From Nemopilema nomurai (lineage: Eukaryota; Cnidaria; Scyphozoa; Rhizostomeae; Rhizostomatidae), in NCBI GenBank assembly GCA_003864495.1, contig ML133454.1:1273149-1337148 (forward strand): DNA of 64,000 nt, in the 5' to 3' direction. Under the pieces are notes generated by a model. It ran no database searches. It worked only from the letters and a program-made list of their open reading frames with translations, and was not told the origin of the DNA. Both the position numbers and the translations under genes were made by a program. This document shows positions 1-10,210 of the stretch, in pieces (the stretch's first letter is position 1; each line of letters begins with the position of its first letter).

Positions 1-1418
1 GGATCAAAGAAGGGAACGAAACCTGCCCGTCACGAGGTTGCTCTTTCATGTGATTAGAAGCTCAGCTTAGAACATTATAGAGATTGCTTCGCTATATGAC
101 ATCTATTTTATGGGAGCCTTTCCAGTTCATGCCTTTGATGTCAAGTTTTATGTTTCTGCAATGCTTGCTAAATTAATGCAAAAAACGCACAAAAACAGGA
201 GAAAATACTGAGGTGCTGCAAGTGCTTTTGGCAAGCAATGTAGCGACCTAAATTCTTGTGCAAAATTTTTTCAATATTGTAGCAATCTTGAATACCCCGA
301 TAATACTTCGAAAGTGAAAAGCAAATCAAACTAGTGCTGCCTTTTACGGATGATAGCAGTGGCAACCTATGAACACAAGTTTCTTTTTGTATTTTATGAT
401 ACTTTTAGTCCATGTGCGTTCAAACGTTCTTGTGCGTGGACTTTACTGTTCAAGGTGTGTGACGTCATCAAGCAAAACTTCCTTTCCCATGATCCTGCCT
501 TGTGGTAATCTAGGGGAATTTCCTTACTGCCATAAATAGAGCTTCTAATTTTACCAACCTGCGGCTTTGTGTCTTCGCCTTAAACCACACAGTCTTCCAA
601 TGAAACTATTTTTCAGCAAGGGGGAGGTTTAGTACATTTCTTTCAATACACTATACAGTCTTCCAGTCTCATTAATTGCAAGTAAAAATGCCAGCCAAAG
701 TACTCCTTTTAGCAGCAAAATCATGGTTATGTTTACCCCTTTAAGAATGTATATTTACAGGCAATGGATAGCAATAACATTTTGCTTCGTCAAAATATCA
801 TAAACCTGGCTTTTAGAATAATTCTCACTTGTTTAGGCCTGTCACAAGTTCATTAGAATCCCTTTTTGATTTAAAAGTAAATCAGGAGTAAGGGAAAAAG
901 CTAACACTGAGTTGGTTTAAAATCAAGTGATTTCACTTAGACACCATATAACTTTTCCCACTAAACCAATTTAATAATAAATAACATTTAACATGAATCT
1001 TTTGGAAACCAACTTCTAATTCATAAGAAACATAATAAATTACAATTTGTCCTTCAAACACTTCAAATAAACATCTAAGGAGCGAAACCTGTGGGTTTTA
1101 CAACACTACAAACTCTCAAATAAACAAAAAATTCTCTACACAACTTTGTTGTTGTATTTCAAAGACCAGTCCCTCTTTCTTGAGCTTGCCTTTGGTACTT
1201 CTTGTTACTTTCTTGAACTTGAAGTAGATACTGCTTGTGATATGCACTTTTACCAAATACAAGGAGACATATTATGTACTAAAAAGATACATACTCGCAC
1301 CATGATCATGGTAAGCTGGCCTATTCTTGATTTGCCTTAGAACTTATATGAACTATCAAGTCACTAAATCAATATGAATCATGACCTGTATCTTGGCTAT
1401 TCTCCAACTTAAACATCC
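1..1418. other. 3' flank of the BH3-only gene, no gene seen
   Basis: AT-rich sequence with only short, unconvincing open frames on both strands. It lies downstream of the minus-strand BH3-only gene, so its right part probably holds that gene's 3' UTR. A palindromic CRE-type octamer (TGACGTCA) is at 460-467, but no transcription unit can be tied to it. Confidence 0.4.
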
Positions 1419-2507
1419 TTATTGCAACTTCATGCCTTTAATGCCAATATTTAAAGATTCTCTGCTGTTCGTGTTTGAATGTTGTAATTCCAGTTTATCT
1501 CCAATTTGCTTCAGTGTATTTCCACAGTCCCGTACAGTTTTGAACCAATGGATAAATGAAGAACTTCTTGTGGTCTTGTGCCCAACAGACTTGGACCTGG
1601 TCAATTTTTTTGGCTGTACTTCCTTGCCTTCTTCTCTATTTTTAGCTTCAGCAGCAGAAAATGATGCTGACCTGCTTTTTTTGGTGGATATTTTCTTGGA
1701 TTTGAACCTCCACGAAAATAACTACAAACAAGAAGAGAAATAATAATTGAAGGAGATTGATGAATGGAAATACTTTAGCACAACTTAACCATGAACAAAA
1801 AAAAATTCAAGGCCAAGACAAGAGTCTTGGATTAAAATATCTGAAAACATAATAGTGAATTTTGTATAAACACTTTACAAGAAAAGAGTCACAGTATCCC
1901 ATCTTCCTGAAATTTCATATCATTCAAATCATTGATCAACTAAGTCCAAGAATGCATTTTGAACCCTCAAAAATTGACGAAAAGGAGCGGAAAATTCGAT
2001 TGAATTTTCCTGTTTAAGTTATATATTATTCAAAAGATAGGCTAATGTTAGCACTCGAAAACTGTTCGCTGTAGGAAATATGAAACAAAGGAATGGTCAA
2101 GGCAAGATGACTCATGGCCGTTACAATTGAAGTTCGCAAACGCAAAATCTCTGTAATGTGCTCTGTGGAAATCTGTTAAATGGGTAGCTATGAAGATTCA
2201 TATAAACAGGCTACGTGTATCCAAAGTTGCTGTAAAAAGGAAATTACAGCCTTGTGCAAAGTTTAGGTATTCCCCGCATTTCAGGGGGAAAAGGTCCTGG
2301 CTACATTAAATTCGATAAAAATCGCCACAAGCGCGTCTTCTAGTGTAAAGTTAGCCACAAACTGTACGAGCCACAGTTCTTCTGTATTCTTCAAATTTGG
2401 ATGAATAGATTAAACTTCTTGATGCAAAAGAACTTTAAGAACCGGTGACTTGCAAACTGTAAACAGAACGGTCAATCAATACTCACTTTCGAAAGCTTCA
2501 TCTTCAT
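1419..2507 (-). CDS. NOXA-like BH3-only protein, two exons
   Basis: Minus-strand exons at 2507-2487 (7 codons, MKMKLSK) and 1721-1419 (100 codons plus TAA). The donor is GTGAGT and the acceptor TTTGTAG; both junctions are phase 0, giving 107 residues. The protein is short, basic and Ser/Lys-rich up to about residue 60. It then carries a BH3 motif: CGNTLKQIGDKLELQ at residues 73-87, with the conserved Leu77, Gly81 and Asp82. In the family, BH3-only proteins bind the groove of anti-apoptotic BCL-2 proteins and trigger mitochondrial apoptosis. The pattern Cys-x-x-x-Leu-Lys/Arg-x-x-Gly-Asp-Lys-Leu is closest to NOXA (PMAIP1). No strong transmembrane segment is visible. The start is the first ATG of an in-frame pair (2507 and 2501), with A at -3. 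An overlapping ATG-less frame runs through the 5' UTR but would hit a stop in exon 2. The next gene to the right is an MCL-1-like gene in divergent orientation. Function is inferred from the motif. Confidence 0.7.
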
Positions 2508-2640
2508 CTTCGATTTGAAATTTTAATTGTCTTTTGCTTGCTTCCTCTAAAAGCTTAATAAATTCTCTGTTTTGGTGGACTTCTAAATAGTTATTCTCCT
2601 CGGCTGCACATCGAAGATAGTTATTTACTTCGCAAGAATC

Positions 2641-2675
2641 AACTGAACCAGTTACGTCAGGGTTGCTTTTTTATA
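2641..2675 (-). promoter_or_regulatory. TATA/Inr core promoter of the BH3-only gene with a CRE-like site
   Basis: On the minus strand a TATAAAAAA box spans 2675-2667. A TCAGTT initiator follows at 2646-2641, its A (2644) lying 31 bases below the first T of the TATA box, which is the expected spacing. Between them is TGACGTAA (2659-2652), a CRE/ATF-type octamer. A transcript starting at 2644 would have a 137-base leader containing a six-codon uORF (ATG at about 2602) before the main ATG at 2507. Spacing and motifs are seen; promoter activity is inferred. Confidence 0.55.
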
Positions 2676-3695
2676 ATCACGAGAGCGAGGCTCTTGATAC
2701 GCAATACTGAACAACGAAACGGTAAACAATGAAAGCGGAACTGACATTGTTACTAGGTGGAAATCTGAATTGTCTTGAAGGAAAACTGACGATGTGTTCT
2801 CTCATTCAGCTTACATTCTCTCATGAAAAGCATAAATCATTTTGATTTTCTTTCTGAGATGGCTGGGATACAGTTCAAAGGACTGTAAGAATCCATATTA
2901 ACTGAGTATATAAAAAATATTAGATGATTTCTAGCGGGTGCAATTGAGGCGTAGCTAAAGGAAGTTGGAGGCGGAAGATTCTTGGAAGGATGGCGAACAC
3001 AAACAATGACAGTTAATCTTTCGAAAAAAGCGATTTAGATATTTTCCGGTATTACTTGTTACACTATCCATTCATTTTGCTTACAGGGTGACTAGGTAGA
3101 TTTGCAAGGAAGAAAAGTGGCATCACCACCACTCAAGCCTAGCCTCAAAGTTTTAAATGTGAACTTTGCAGGTTGAAAACTCACTACAGGGAGCTTCTTG
3201 ACCCGGTTTTATGTGTGTCAAATTGGCTGAAAACATAGAGAAAGAGTTTTGAATTTAATGCTGATACCAAATAGATAATATCTTGAGTTGATTCAGAAAG
3301 CTGGACGAGTTTGCCGTGTCTGTACCGTGGCTGCACTAGTCATGATTCGGGGTCGGTTGCGATTGGGGGTCAGTCGGATAACAGTTAAATTTTTATTACA
3401 TTTCTAAAACAGTTTTCTTGTGTTGCTTAAATACAATTCAGGGACGATTGGTTAATCGATTTCAGGCAGATTGTATTAAATTTTTTCTGAATATGTTTTC
3501 TACAAAGATTAAGCTACAGGAATGCCAAAGTTCCAAATGGTTGCTCGAGGTGTTAAACTGAACTTTATAACTGAAAAATAATAACATCTGCAAATAAAAA
3601 TTATGGGACCATACGTAACTTCGTCAACAAAGCAAGATTCTTCATTTGTAGAATTCGATTTTCCAAAACTGATGGAAACAAAAAGGAGGAACATA

Positions 3696-4176
3696 CTCTT
3701 ATGTGCTTAATTGTAGGGGGGGTCGAATAAAGAGGGGTGGACATTTTCCTAGATTTTCATAAAGCGGAGGGGTCATAATAAAATGAACTACAGGGAAAAT
3801 CGTAAATAAGCATCTAAAATGGGAGGGTGAAAATAAAATGAGGGGGGGTGAGATATTGCAAGTGCACTTTTGGTCAGAGTCGAAAACATGTTAGCTGGTG
3901 AACGGCAGAGGCATAGAGCTCAAGAACAAGAAGCAAAACAACAGAGTTAAAAGACAATTTAAGTATGGCTGACGACAATGAGTAAACGCTTTTAAAATTT
4001 TAGGGTCTGATTTATTTTTTCTTTAAAAGAGTTCTGGACGGAGCCAAGCCATTTTTTCTGAGAAGTTTAAAATGTCTAATATGGGGGGTTGATAATAAAA
4101 TGAGGGGGTTGCTATGAAGGGTAAAAAATTTTGAAAAATGCAATATGACCCTCCCCTACAATTAAGCACACAAGAG
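3696..4176. mobile_element. 481-bp MITE with about 25-bp terminal inverted repeats and TA target site
   Basis: The ends are inverted copies. The left begins CTCTTATGTGCTTAATTGTA and the right is the complement, ending CAATTAAGCACACAAGAG, so the repeats pair over about 25 bases into the G-rich stretch. TA dinucleotides at 3694-3695 and 4177-4178 fit a Tc1/mariner-type target duplication. The interior has three or four diverged copies of an ATAATAAAATGA-GGGGG motif and no ORF. It lies between the BH3-only and MCL-1-like genes. Confidence 0.75.
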
Positions 4177-4488
4177 TAGTGAAAGAACAGTGAGATTTTA
4201 GTTTGTATGAAACAGATGCGTGGTGAAAGGGAAATGAAAAAAAAACCCTAGGAAGAAAAAATTACTGTCTCGGTATCAGAAAACAAAATAATGTCCGCAA
4301 AATGTATTCTGCGATGAGGCTGAATCAATGTTCCTTTTCATTTTGAGGACAACTAACAAGAGTAATAACAGACATGATAACAAAAGACGCCGAGACGGCA
4401 GGACTCCGTCTCGTCGAGCTCAAAGAAATCGCACAAGATTGCGAAAGATGGAAGGACGTGATGAAGAACCCGAAACCCCCCCCCCCCC

Positions 4489-4734
4489 CAAGGGCGGATT
4501 TAAGAGGCAACGATTAAGGAGGGGGGGGGGTTAATTGATTATGATCGGATTTTAGTGTCATGCCCTTTAGGTGCCAGGGAAATAATAGAAACGCAAACGT
4601 TTTGAACTTCTCTTTATAACTATAATTTCTAAAATTTAAGAGTAAAGAAAAACTACAGTTGATTCGACAAGAAGATAAATAGAAAAAAACTGGCGTCCCA
4701 TACCCCCCCCCCCCCCCCTATAAGTCCGTCCCTG
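4489..4734. mobile_element. Small hAT-like MITE flanked by poly-C
   Basis: The left end AAGGGCGGATTTAAGAGG and the right end CTATAAGTCCGTCCCTG are imperfect inverted repeats of the CAGGGNCGGAYTTA kind common on hAT-type non-autonomous elements. Poly-C/poly-G tracts lie beside the left end (about 4476-4488), just inside it (about 4520-4530) and just inside the right end (about 4703-4718). No coding capacity and no clear 8-bp target duplication is visible, so the class is tentative. Confidence 0.5.
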
Positions 4735-6239
4735 CCTCTATTACCATGGGCCATTGATTTAATTAGTAAGCACGAATATAAGGCATTGGTAAATATAGAC
4801 GAGCATTCTTGTCGGTTGGAGAGCCAAGCAACTCTGCCCAACTTTAATGAAGAGGCCTCAGGAATTCAACAGTATCAAGAAATCAGTGTAGACCTAATTC
4901 CACCTTTTATCTTATTGTAGTTTTTTACTTTGCTTTGATAATTCTCGAATCTAGTTTCATTTGAATTCGTGCAAAAATTCTCTTACTGCCATTTAAGAGA
5001 ATAAAGTAAACGGGCCCCTTCAACCGGGCAAACTCCTCTGAGCGCTCTATCTTTAGTTCCATGTGTTCATCAGACGATTAGCTAGCTGCTCCATATTCTT
5101 CAACGTTCTTATTGTAATCTGCGGACTGGTCAATAGAGTGAGCAACTACCTGAAATGGCGAAACTTAAATAACTTGCAGAAAATGTTTTGTGCTTTAAGT
5201 TTGAGTACAGTGGCTACGTAGAGGTATCGACCTGGAAACAGAGCTCTTCATCCGAGAAGCCTATAAGCTGTTGGGCCCATGGGGGGCACTTGGCACAGAC
5301 ATGCTGAGGTCACTCCGTTATTTTGGGTCAAATGCTTACCCAAAGCGAGATTTTTTGGTTTTAAATGTTTATCAGAAATGATATTTTCGAGTCCTGTAAA
5401 AACAAAAGATACAATTATGATAATTCTAGGTATAAAATTTAGAAACACTGATATCATTGGGGGTTTGTGAGATTCTCATATCTGAACAAATTTATTGTTC
5501 AACGGCTGAGATTTTTTACCTATTGGTAAAGTCATGTGACCATACCCTTTGGATGTTATAATGCTGCTTTTTGCTGATATTTTCTGGTCTTTTGAAAATA
5601 AGCTGACATTTTTAGATGAACTGAAAAAAACTCTTGGACTTAAAACTGTGTCACTTTCCGTCCATGTATGAAAAACTATTTTGAGGGTTTCTTTATAATT
5701 TTGAAACTTCAAATGTCTAGCTGGATCATTTTTCAACGAATTAATTCTTAAAACATTAATATGCAAAAAATAGTGCCGCTTTTTTTAACCATTGTGAAGT
5801 TTTTGTACCGCTAAGCACTTGTTCAAATAGTTATTCATTCAGCAGTTTATCATATTATTATTATTTTTGCTGAAATTCTAAGTAGAAAAAACGTTTTTAG
5901 GGCAGGGCTGCCTCTACCCATTTTGACCCTCGAAAGTCATATAAGTCACAAGAATAACAAAGCACGAAGAAACAAAAAAGTCGCTGAAAAATCATAACAA
6001 TTTTTGAAATCAGAAAATTTCGTACACTTCATTGGAATGATATGCCCATCGGAGTGTTATAGGGTTGAATACGAGTAAGATATCGAAAGAGACGCGAGTT
6101 CGTTGTGAGATTAGCGAATGAATGATTCATGGACATCCATGTGTTTCCATCAACAGAACATCAGAACTTCAATTATAAATTGAATCCCTCTGGTTCATGT
6201 GCTGCAAATGATAAAGATGTAACAAGTTAGTGGAATCCG
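4735..6239. other. Intergenic, no gene seen
   Basis: Spacer between the MITE pair and the promoter side of the MCL-1-like gene. Open frames are short, AT-rich and lack splice-consistent partners. I see no RNA gene or repeat structure in it. Confidence 0.4.
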
Positions 6240-6240
6240 T

Positions 6241-6387
6241 GATTGGCAGTTACATCACATGATGGACACGTTCCTGTTACAAAGGCGAGGTACTTCCAGA
6301 GGGTCGGCAAAATTCACCTTCAGGGCCTCGTTTCAGCAGATTACGTCAGACTTTCGTGCGAAGTTGCAGAGAATATCGATGACGTCA
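6241..6387 (+). promoter_or_regulatory. Proximal promoter of the MCL-1-like gene with CCAAT and two CRE/ATF sites
   Basis: Within 300 bases of the ATG at 6540 are an inverted CCAAT box (GATTGG, 6241-6246), TTACGTCA at 6341-6348 and the palindromic TGACGTCA at 6380-6387. TTACGTCA is the same octamer that sits in the BH3-only core promoter, in complementary orientation. There is no clear TATA box. The motifs are seen; regulation is inferred. Confidence 0.4.
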
Positions 6388-6539
6388 ATTAGCTTCAAGG
6401 TTCATGAATATCACATGATTATATTAATTTACATATTCCTTTACTGATGACACTGCACTTCTGTTGAAAGTTGTCTTTCTCGACGACTGCGCGAAAGGTA
6501 AAGGTTTTTTGCATTAAGCGGGCCTTGAAGAAACTTGAC

Positions 6540-7516
6540 ATGGCTCCCGACCTAGGATTGGTGGTAGCCAGAAACATACAAACGCCTCCAAGAAGAAGGG
6601 ACGATGAATACAGCAGTGCAACTGAAGGCCGAATTATTTTGTCATCTGACCCCTTTTTCATCATGAGTTTTAATATTGCTGTGTACCTTACAAAAAAGCA
6701 ACTTGGTCAAAGAACAGCCCGACTGAAACAGGGAGAAAAAATGAATGAACTCGCAAAGCAGATGTTGTTAAAACACGAAATAACATTTAACAAGATGGCG
6801 GAGAAATTGACACTAACAAAAGACAACGTCATTGCCACTGTTGAAGCCGTGGGCGAAGAGCTATTCCAAGAGGGCTGCAATTTCGGCCGAATCGTTGCAA
6901 CATATGCTTTGTATATGAAAATATTGGAGTTTTGCCTAAACAATGGTATGGAAGACAAAGTTTGTGAAATCCAGAAAGCTACTGCTAAGGTTGTTACTGC
7001 CCAGAAAGAGTGGGTAATTAAAAATGGCGGTTGGGTAAGTTATTATAAGTGGTCATCATATTGATATCCTCTTGTGTTTGTGTTCAGAGCCAAAATTATT
7101 GTTCCTCTGGTTCATAGTGTGATAGTGCAATTTGGTATTTAAAAATCAAAATTTGTGATTTACCAAAGTCATGTACCTTTCAGCAAAAGTACTGCCTTAT
7201 TAGGGTTGCACCCTTTTGCACCGGAATCATAATTATCCCATATAAATATATGTTGTGGTTTCTCAAAGTATGGCAGAATATTGGAGGACAACAAAATATA
7301 ACTTGAGTTTGAAAGTTCGTATCAACCATCAATTTCTCCCTTAAATTAACTCAACTGGATACATTTGTTGTATAGTGCCTTGAATGTTTTTCTTTCATTT
7401 TTCAGGATGGGTTTATGAATTTCTTTTCTGATCCATCAGAGAAAATTTGGAAGGGCTTCATGATAGCTACTGTTGGATTAGGAGCACTGGCAACCTTACT
7501 TTATTCAAAAGCCTAA
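6540..7516 (+). CDS. MCL-1-like BCL-2 family apoptosis regulator, two exons
   Basis: Exons 6540-7034 and 7406-7516 (donor GTAAGT, acceptor TTTTTCAG, phase 0) give 201 residues. The start ATG has G at -3 and G at +4. The BH1 region (about 108-123) reads EELFQEGCNFGRIVATYA, with NFGR in place of the usual NWGR. BH2 (about 158-172) reads EWVIKNGGWDGFMNFF, split by the intron after the Trp. A C-terminal hydrophobic anchor spans about 182-199, ending in YSKA. The stretch KHEITF through the following helix aligns best with MCL-1 (RNHETAF in human). The BH3-equivalent helix (about 69-83) lacks the Gly-Asp pair: MNEL is followed by AK. Family members control outer mitochondrial membrane permeability. 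The conserved BH1/BH2 and degenerate BH3 favour an anti-apoptotic role, but BAK/BAX-type or BOK-type function is not excluded. It is divergent from the BH3-only gene. Confidence 0.85.
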
Positions 7517-9492
7517 CAAGTAATTGTATAACGTGGTGTAGCTACAATATATAGATTTTTGTTCACTGCAGTACATAAGTTGAGACTTTTAAACACAAAG
7601 TTGAGATTTTAACTGAAACATAACTGTAGGCCATTTTGTAGTCTTGTAAAGACATGGGTTTTAATGTTTGATACACATTGTATCATTTCTAGTATTTTAA
7701 TTTTTCCACCAATTTAATTACACTGATTCAAACTAATGTCAGCTTCCTCAGCGACAATAGAATATTTGAAAGTTTTTGTCATTATGTAGATGTGTGCATG
7801 CAAAATTATAAATATACACACACACCTACATTTTTGATGATACAAATAAATACACTCATACAGAAGCCAAAATAATATACACCTTGACTTGGCCCACAAA
7901 TACACACTGTTCACACATTTGGAATTTAATGGCCTAAATTGCATCTCGCATACTGCACATGCTTTTGATAAGCATGCTTTTTTATAGATTATATAAATAT
8001 ATATCATTGAAATCCTTAGGTTTTTGAATCATGAAAGAGTAAGTTGTGTGATATAGTTTCCATTCTCTCAATGAGACCAATGAGAAAGTTATACATTATT
8101 CTTTTGGGCCCTTTACAAAACACTTGTGTTAAGATTTGATTTGTTTGAATCTCTGGGATTGTGTGTCAGAAATGCATGTATAATTTGTTGAAATTTCAAC
8201 TTCCTGCAAATATGTTCTTTTGATTGTTTAAGCATGGTGTTATTTTCTAGGTACACTTTTAAGAGATTTTTGTATTATTTTAATGTCATCAGACTCATTT
8301 TGTTGAATTGCAAACAACAAATGTAAAGAGGTATTGCATGTGGTATATCTTGTTATCCTTTAATTTATGATTTTGAGAACTTTTATGCTACGAAACATTT
8401 TAGAAATTGGCAGTAAGAAGGATCTTCTCTTTTAACTATAATCTATTTGTTACAAGGAAATGATATGGAGATTCAGTGAATTATAAAAGACGTTTTTAAA
8501 GCTGTGCATGGAACACCGTGCAAAGAATAAAATTTCTGTTTGTGGTTTTTGCAACAACTGAAAGAGCAACTTGTGGTTTGGTCCATTTATTGGCAGAAGG
8601 AAAATTTTTGCCTTATAATGCAGTTTCAATGGAACATGCCCCAAGACCAACCAGCCACAACAAGTTTGAAGCATCACTGCTGAATCACGAGATTTCATGC
8701 TGAATCCATATGGCGGAAACCTCAGAAGACTAGATAGCTGATGCCAGCATGTCTTATTTTCCAGCTGAGCTGGCCTTTGTTTGTGAAAATCCACACGCCA
8801 AGCTTCTGATTGTCGTTGCATAATGCATTGCTTCAGCGAGATGTTTTCTTTTTAAGGAATCATTTGTTTTCCAGGGTAGAACTGCGCCAGTCCCTATAGG
8901 ATTTGTTTTTCATAAACTCAGGGAAAATATGAATCTGACAACGCCATAAATGTGCACGAAAATATTTACACGCGTGTCAAACACGAAGTACCACTGACCG
9001 ACTATGTGTTCGTGATCTTTTCAACTAGGCTTAGGAAGTCGAATTAAAATTGCACGGAAAATATGAAGATCTACTTGTTTAACTCGTGATAAAACCTATA
9101 AATTATCGTCATATGTCGAAGTTGTTCTAGCATACTTATATAAGTCTTCTAGATTCTGAGCCTGTGAGTTCGTTATAAACGGCTTTCTCATCAAAATTCG
9201 CGAACCACGCGTAAATTCGTTGCAACTTAGCTGGAGCTGATTGGAAGGAAACTGAAAGGTTTCAAAACATTTTCCTGTTCCCGGCTAAGTCGCTTCTCTA
9301 AAAAGAGTCAGAAACTGAAAGCAGTGACGATATTTTCCTGTTCAAGTTGGTTCCTTGAAACAGGGAAGTCGAAAAGACGGAACAGTTTTTGCCGGAATTA
9401 CTCGATGCCCCTCCCTTTATGACCTTTACGGCATTACGACCCAGGTGCGGTCAAAAAAGATGGTACAGGATGCAAGTATATTTATATATATG
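7517..9492. other. 3' flank of the MCL-1-like gene, no second gene seen
   Basis: AT-rich. AATAAA at 7845-7850 and another near 8526 are possible polyadenylation signals for the MCL-1-like transcript. A 123-codon minus-strand frame at 8450-8821 matches no family I know, has no splice partners and is treated as chance. Confidence 0.4.
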
Positions 9493-9645
9493 ACAGGGGC
9501 GCAACTAGGATATTTTAAGGGCAGGGGTTTCGTGATAGAAATAGGGCATAAAGACATTGGATTTCCATGGGAATAGGGCAAAATTCACTTCCTTGCCAAA
9601 AAGGACAGGGTTGTAGCCCCACAACCCCCTTAGACGCGCCCCTGT
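9493..9645. mobile_element. 153-bp hAT-like MITE
   Basis: The left end ACAGGGGCGCAACTAGG and the right end CCTTAGACGCGCCCCTGT are near-perfect inverted repeats with the CAGGGGCG terminus typical of hAT-type elements. There is no coding capacity. An 8-bp target duplication is not clearly preserved in the flanks. Confidence 0.6.
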
Positions 9646-9751
9646 ATGTTCAGGACCATGTGCATCAATCAAATGAGATTTGCTCTGCCATGTCATATTC
9701 TCTCAAAAGAGATGCAGCTCGATTCAGCCCGTAACACTCGCTTTTGACTGG

Positions 9752-10210
9752 GGTGTAGGCAGTAGCGTGCCGAAGGGCTTTTGAGTGGGGGAGGGGGAAG
9801 GGGTCACGAGAAATTTACCGACAGGGTTGATTAAAGATATTCATTGCGCACAAATTTTACACTCTAGTACCGTAGTGGTTCCTTTGTGTCTAAGCTGGAT
9901 ATAACAAAAGTGCAAATCTAATTCTTCCCCGAAATACCGACACGCTGTTATAGTTGTTTTAATTTTTATCGACAAGCAAAAAATTACCGACGGCTTCTAC
10001 ATAAAGTGTGACAATTTTCTAATAATATAAGACAAGTTTATATCCGATAATTTTCGAAAACTAAACAAGTAAATCCTTGCAATATATAGACATTTCCGTA
10101 AGGACTTGACTAAGTTCCCTTCACCTTTGATGCCCTTACCTCCGAATTACTTAACCCCCCCCCCCCCCCCAAAAAACAATCGAAAAGTGTCGGCCACCTT
10201 ATGCCACACC
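9752..10210. mobile_element. Possible 460-bp TIR element with internal poly-C
   Basis: The left end GGTGTAGGCAGTAGCGTGCC and the right end GGCCACCTTATGCCACACC (inverted) match imperfectly over about 20 bases. The left interior is G-rich and the right interior has a long C run at about 10156-10170. No ORF. The terminal match is diverged, so this is a candidate only. Confidence 0.35.

Noticed and set aside
2508..2660. Acidic open frame (NNYLRCAAEENNYLEV and onward) as the coding frame of the first exon
   Set aside because: It has no ATG, starts right after a stop, and its phase leads to a stop in the next exon. The MKMKLSK frame joins in phase to the BH3-containing exon. Kept only as a finding.
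8450..8821. 123-codon minus-strand frame downstream of the MCL-1-like gene
   Set aside because: No family resemblance and no splice or promoter context; it lies in the probable 3' UTR of the neighbouring gene.
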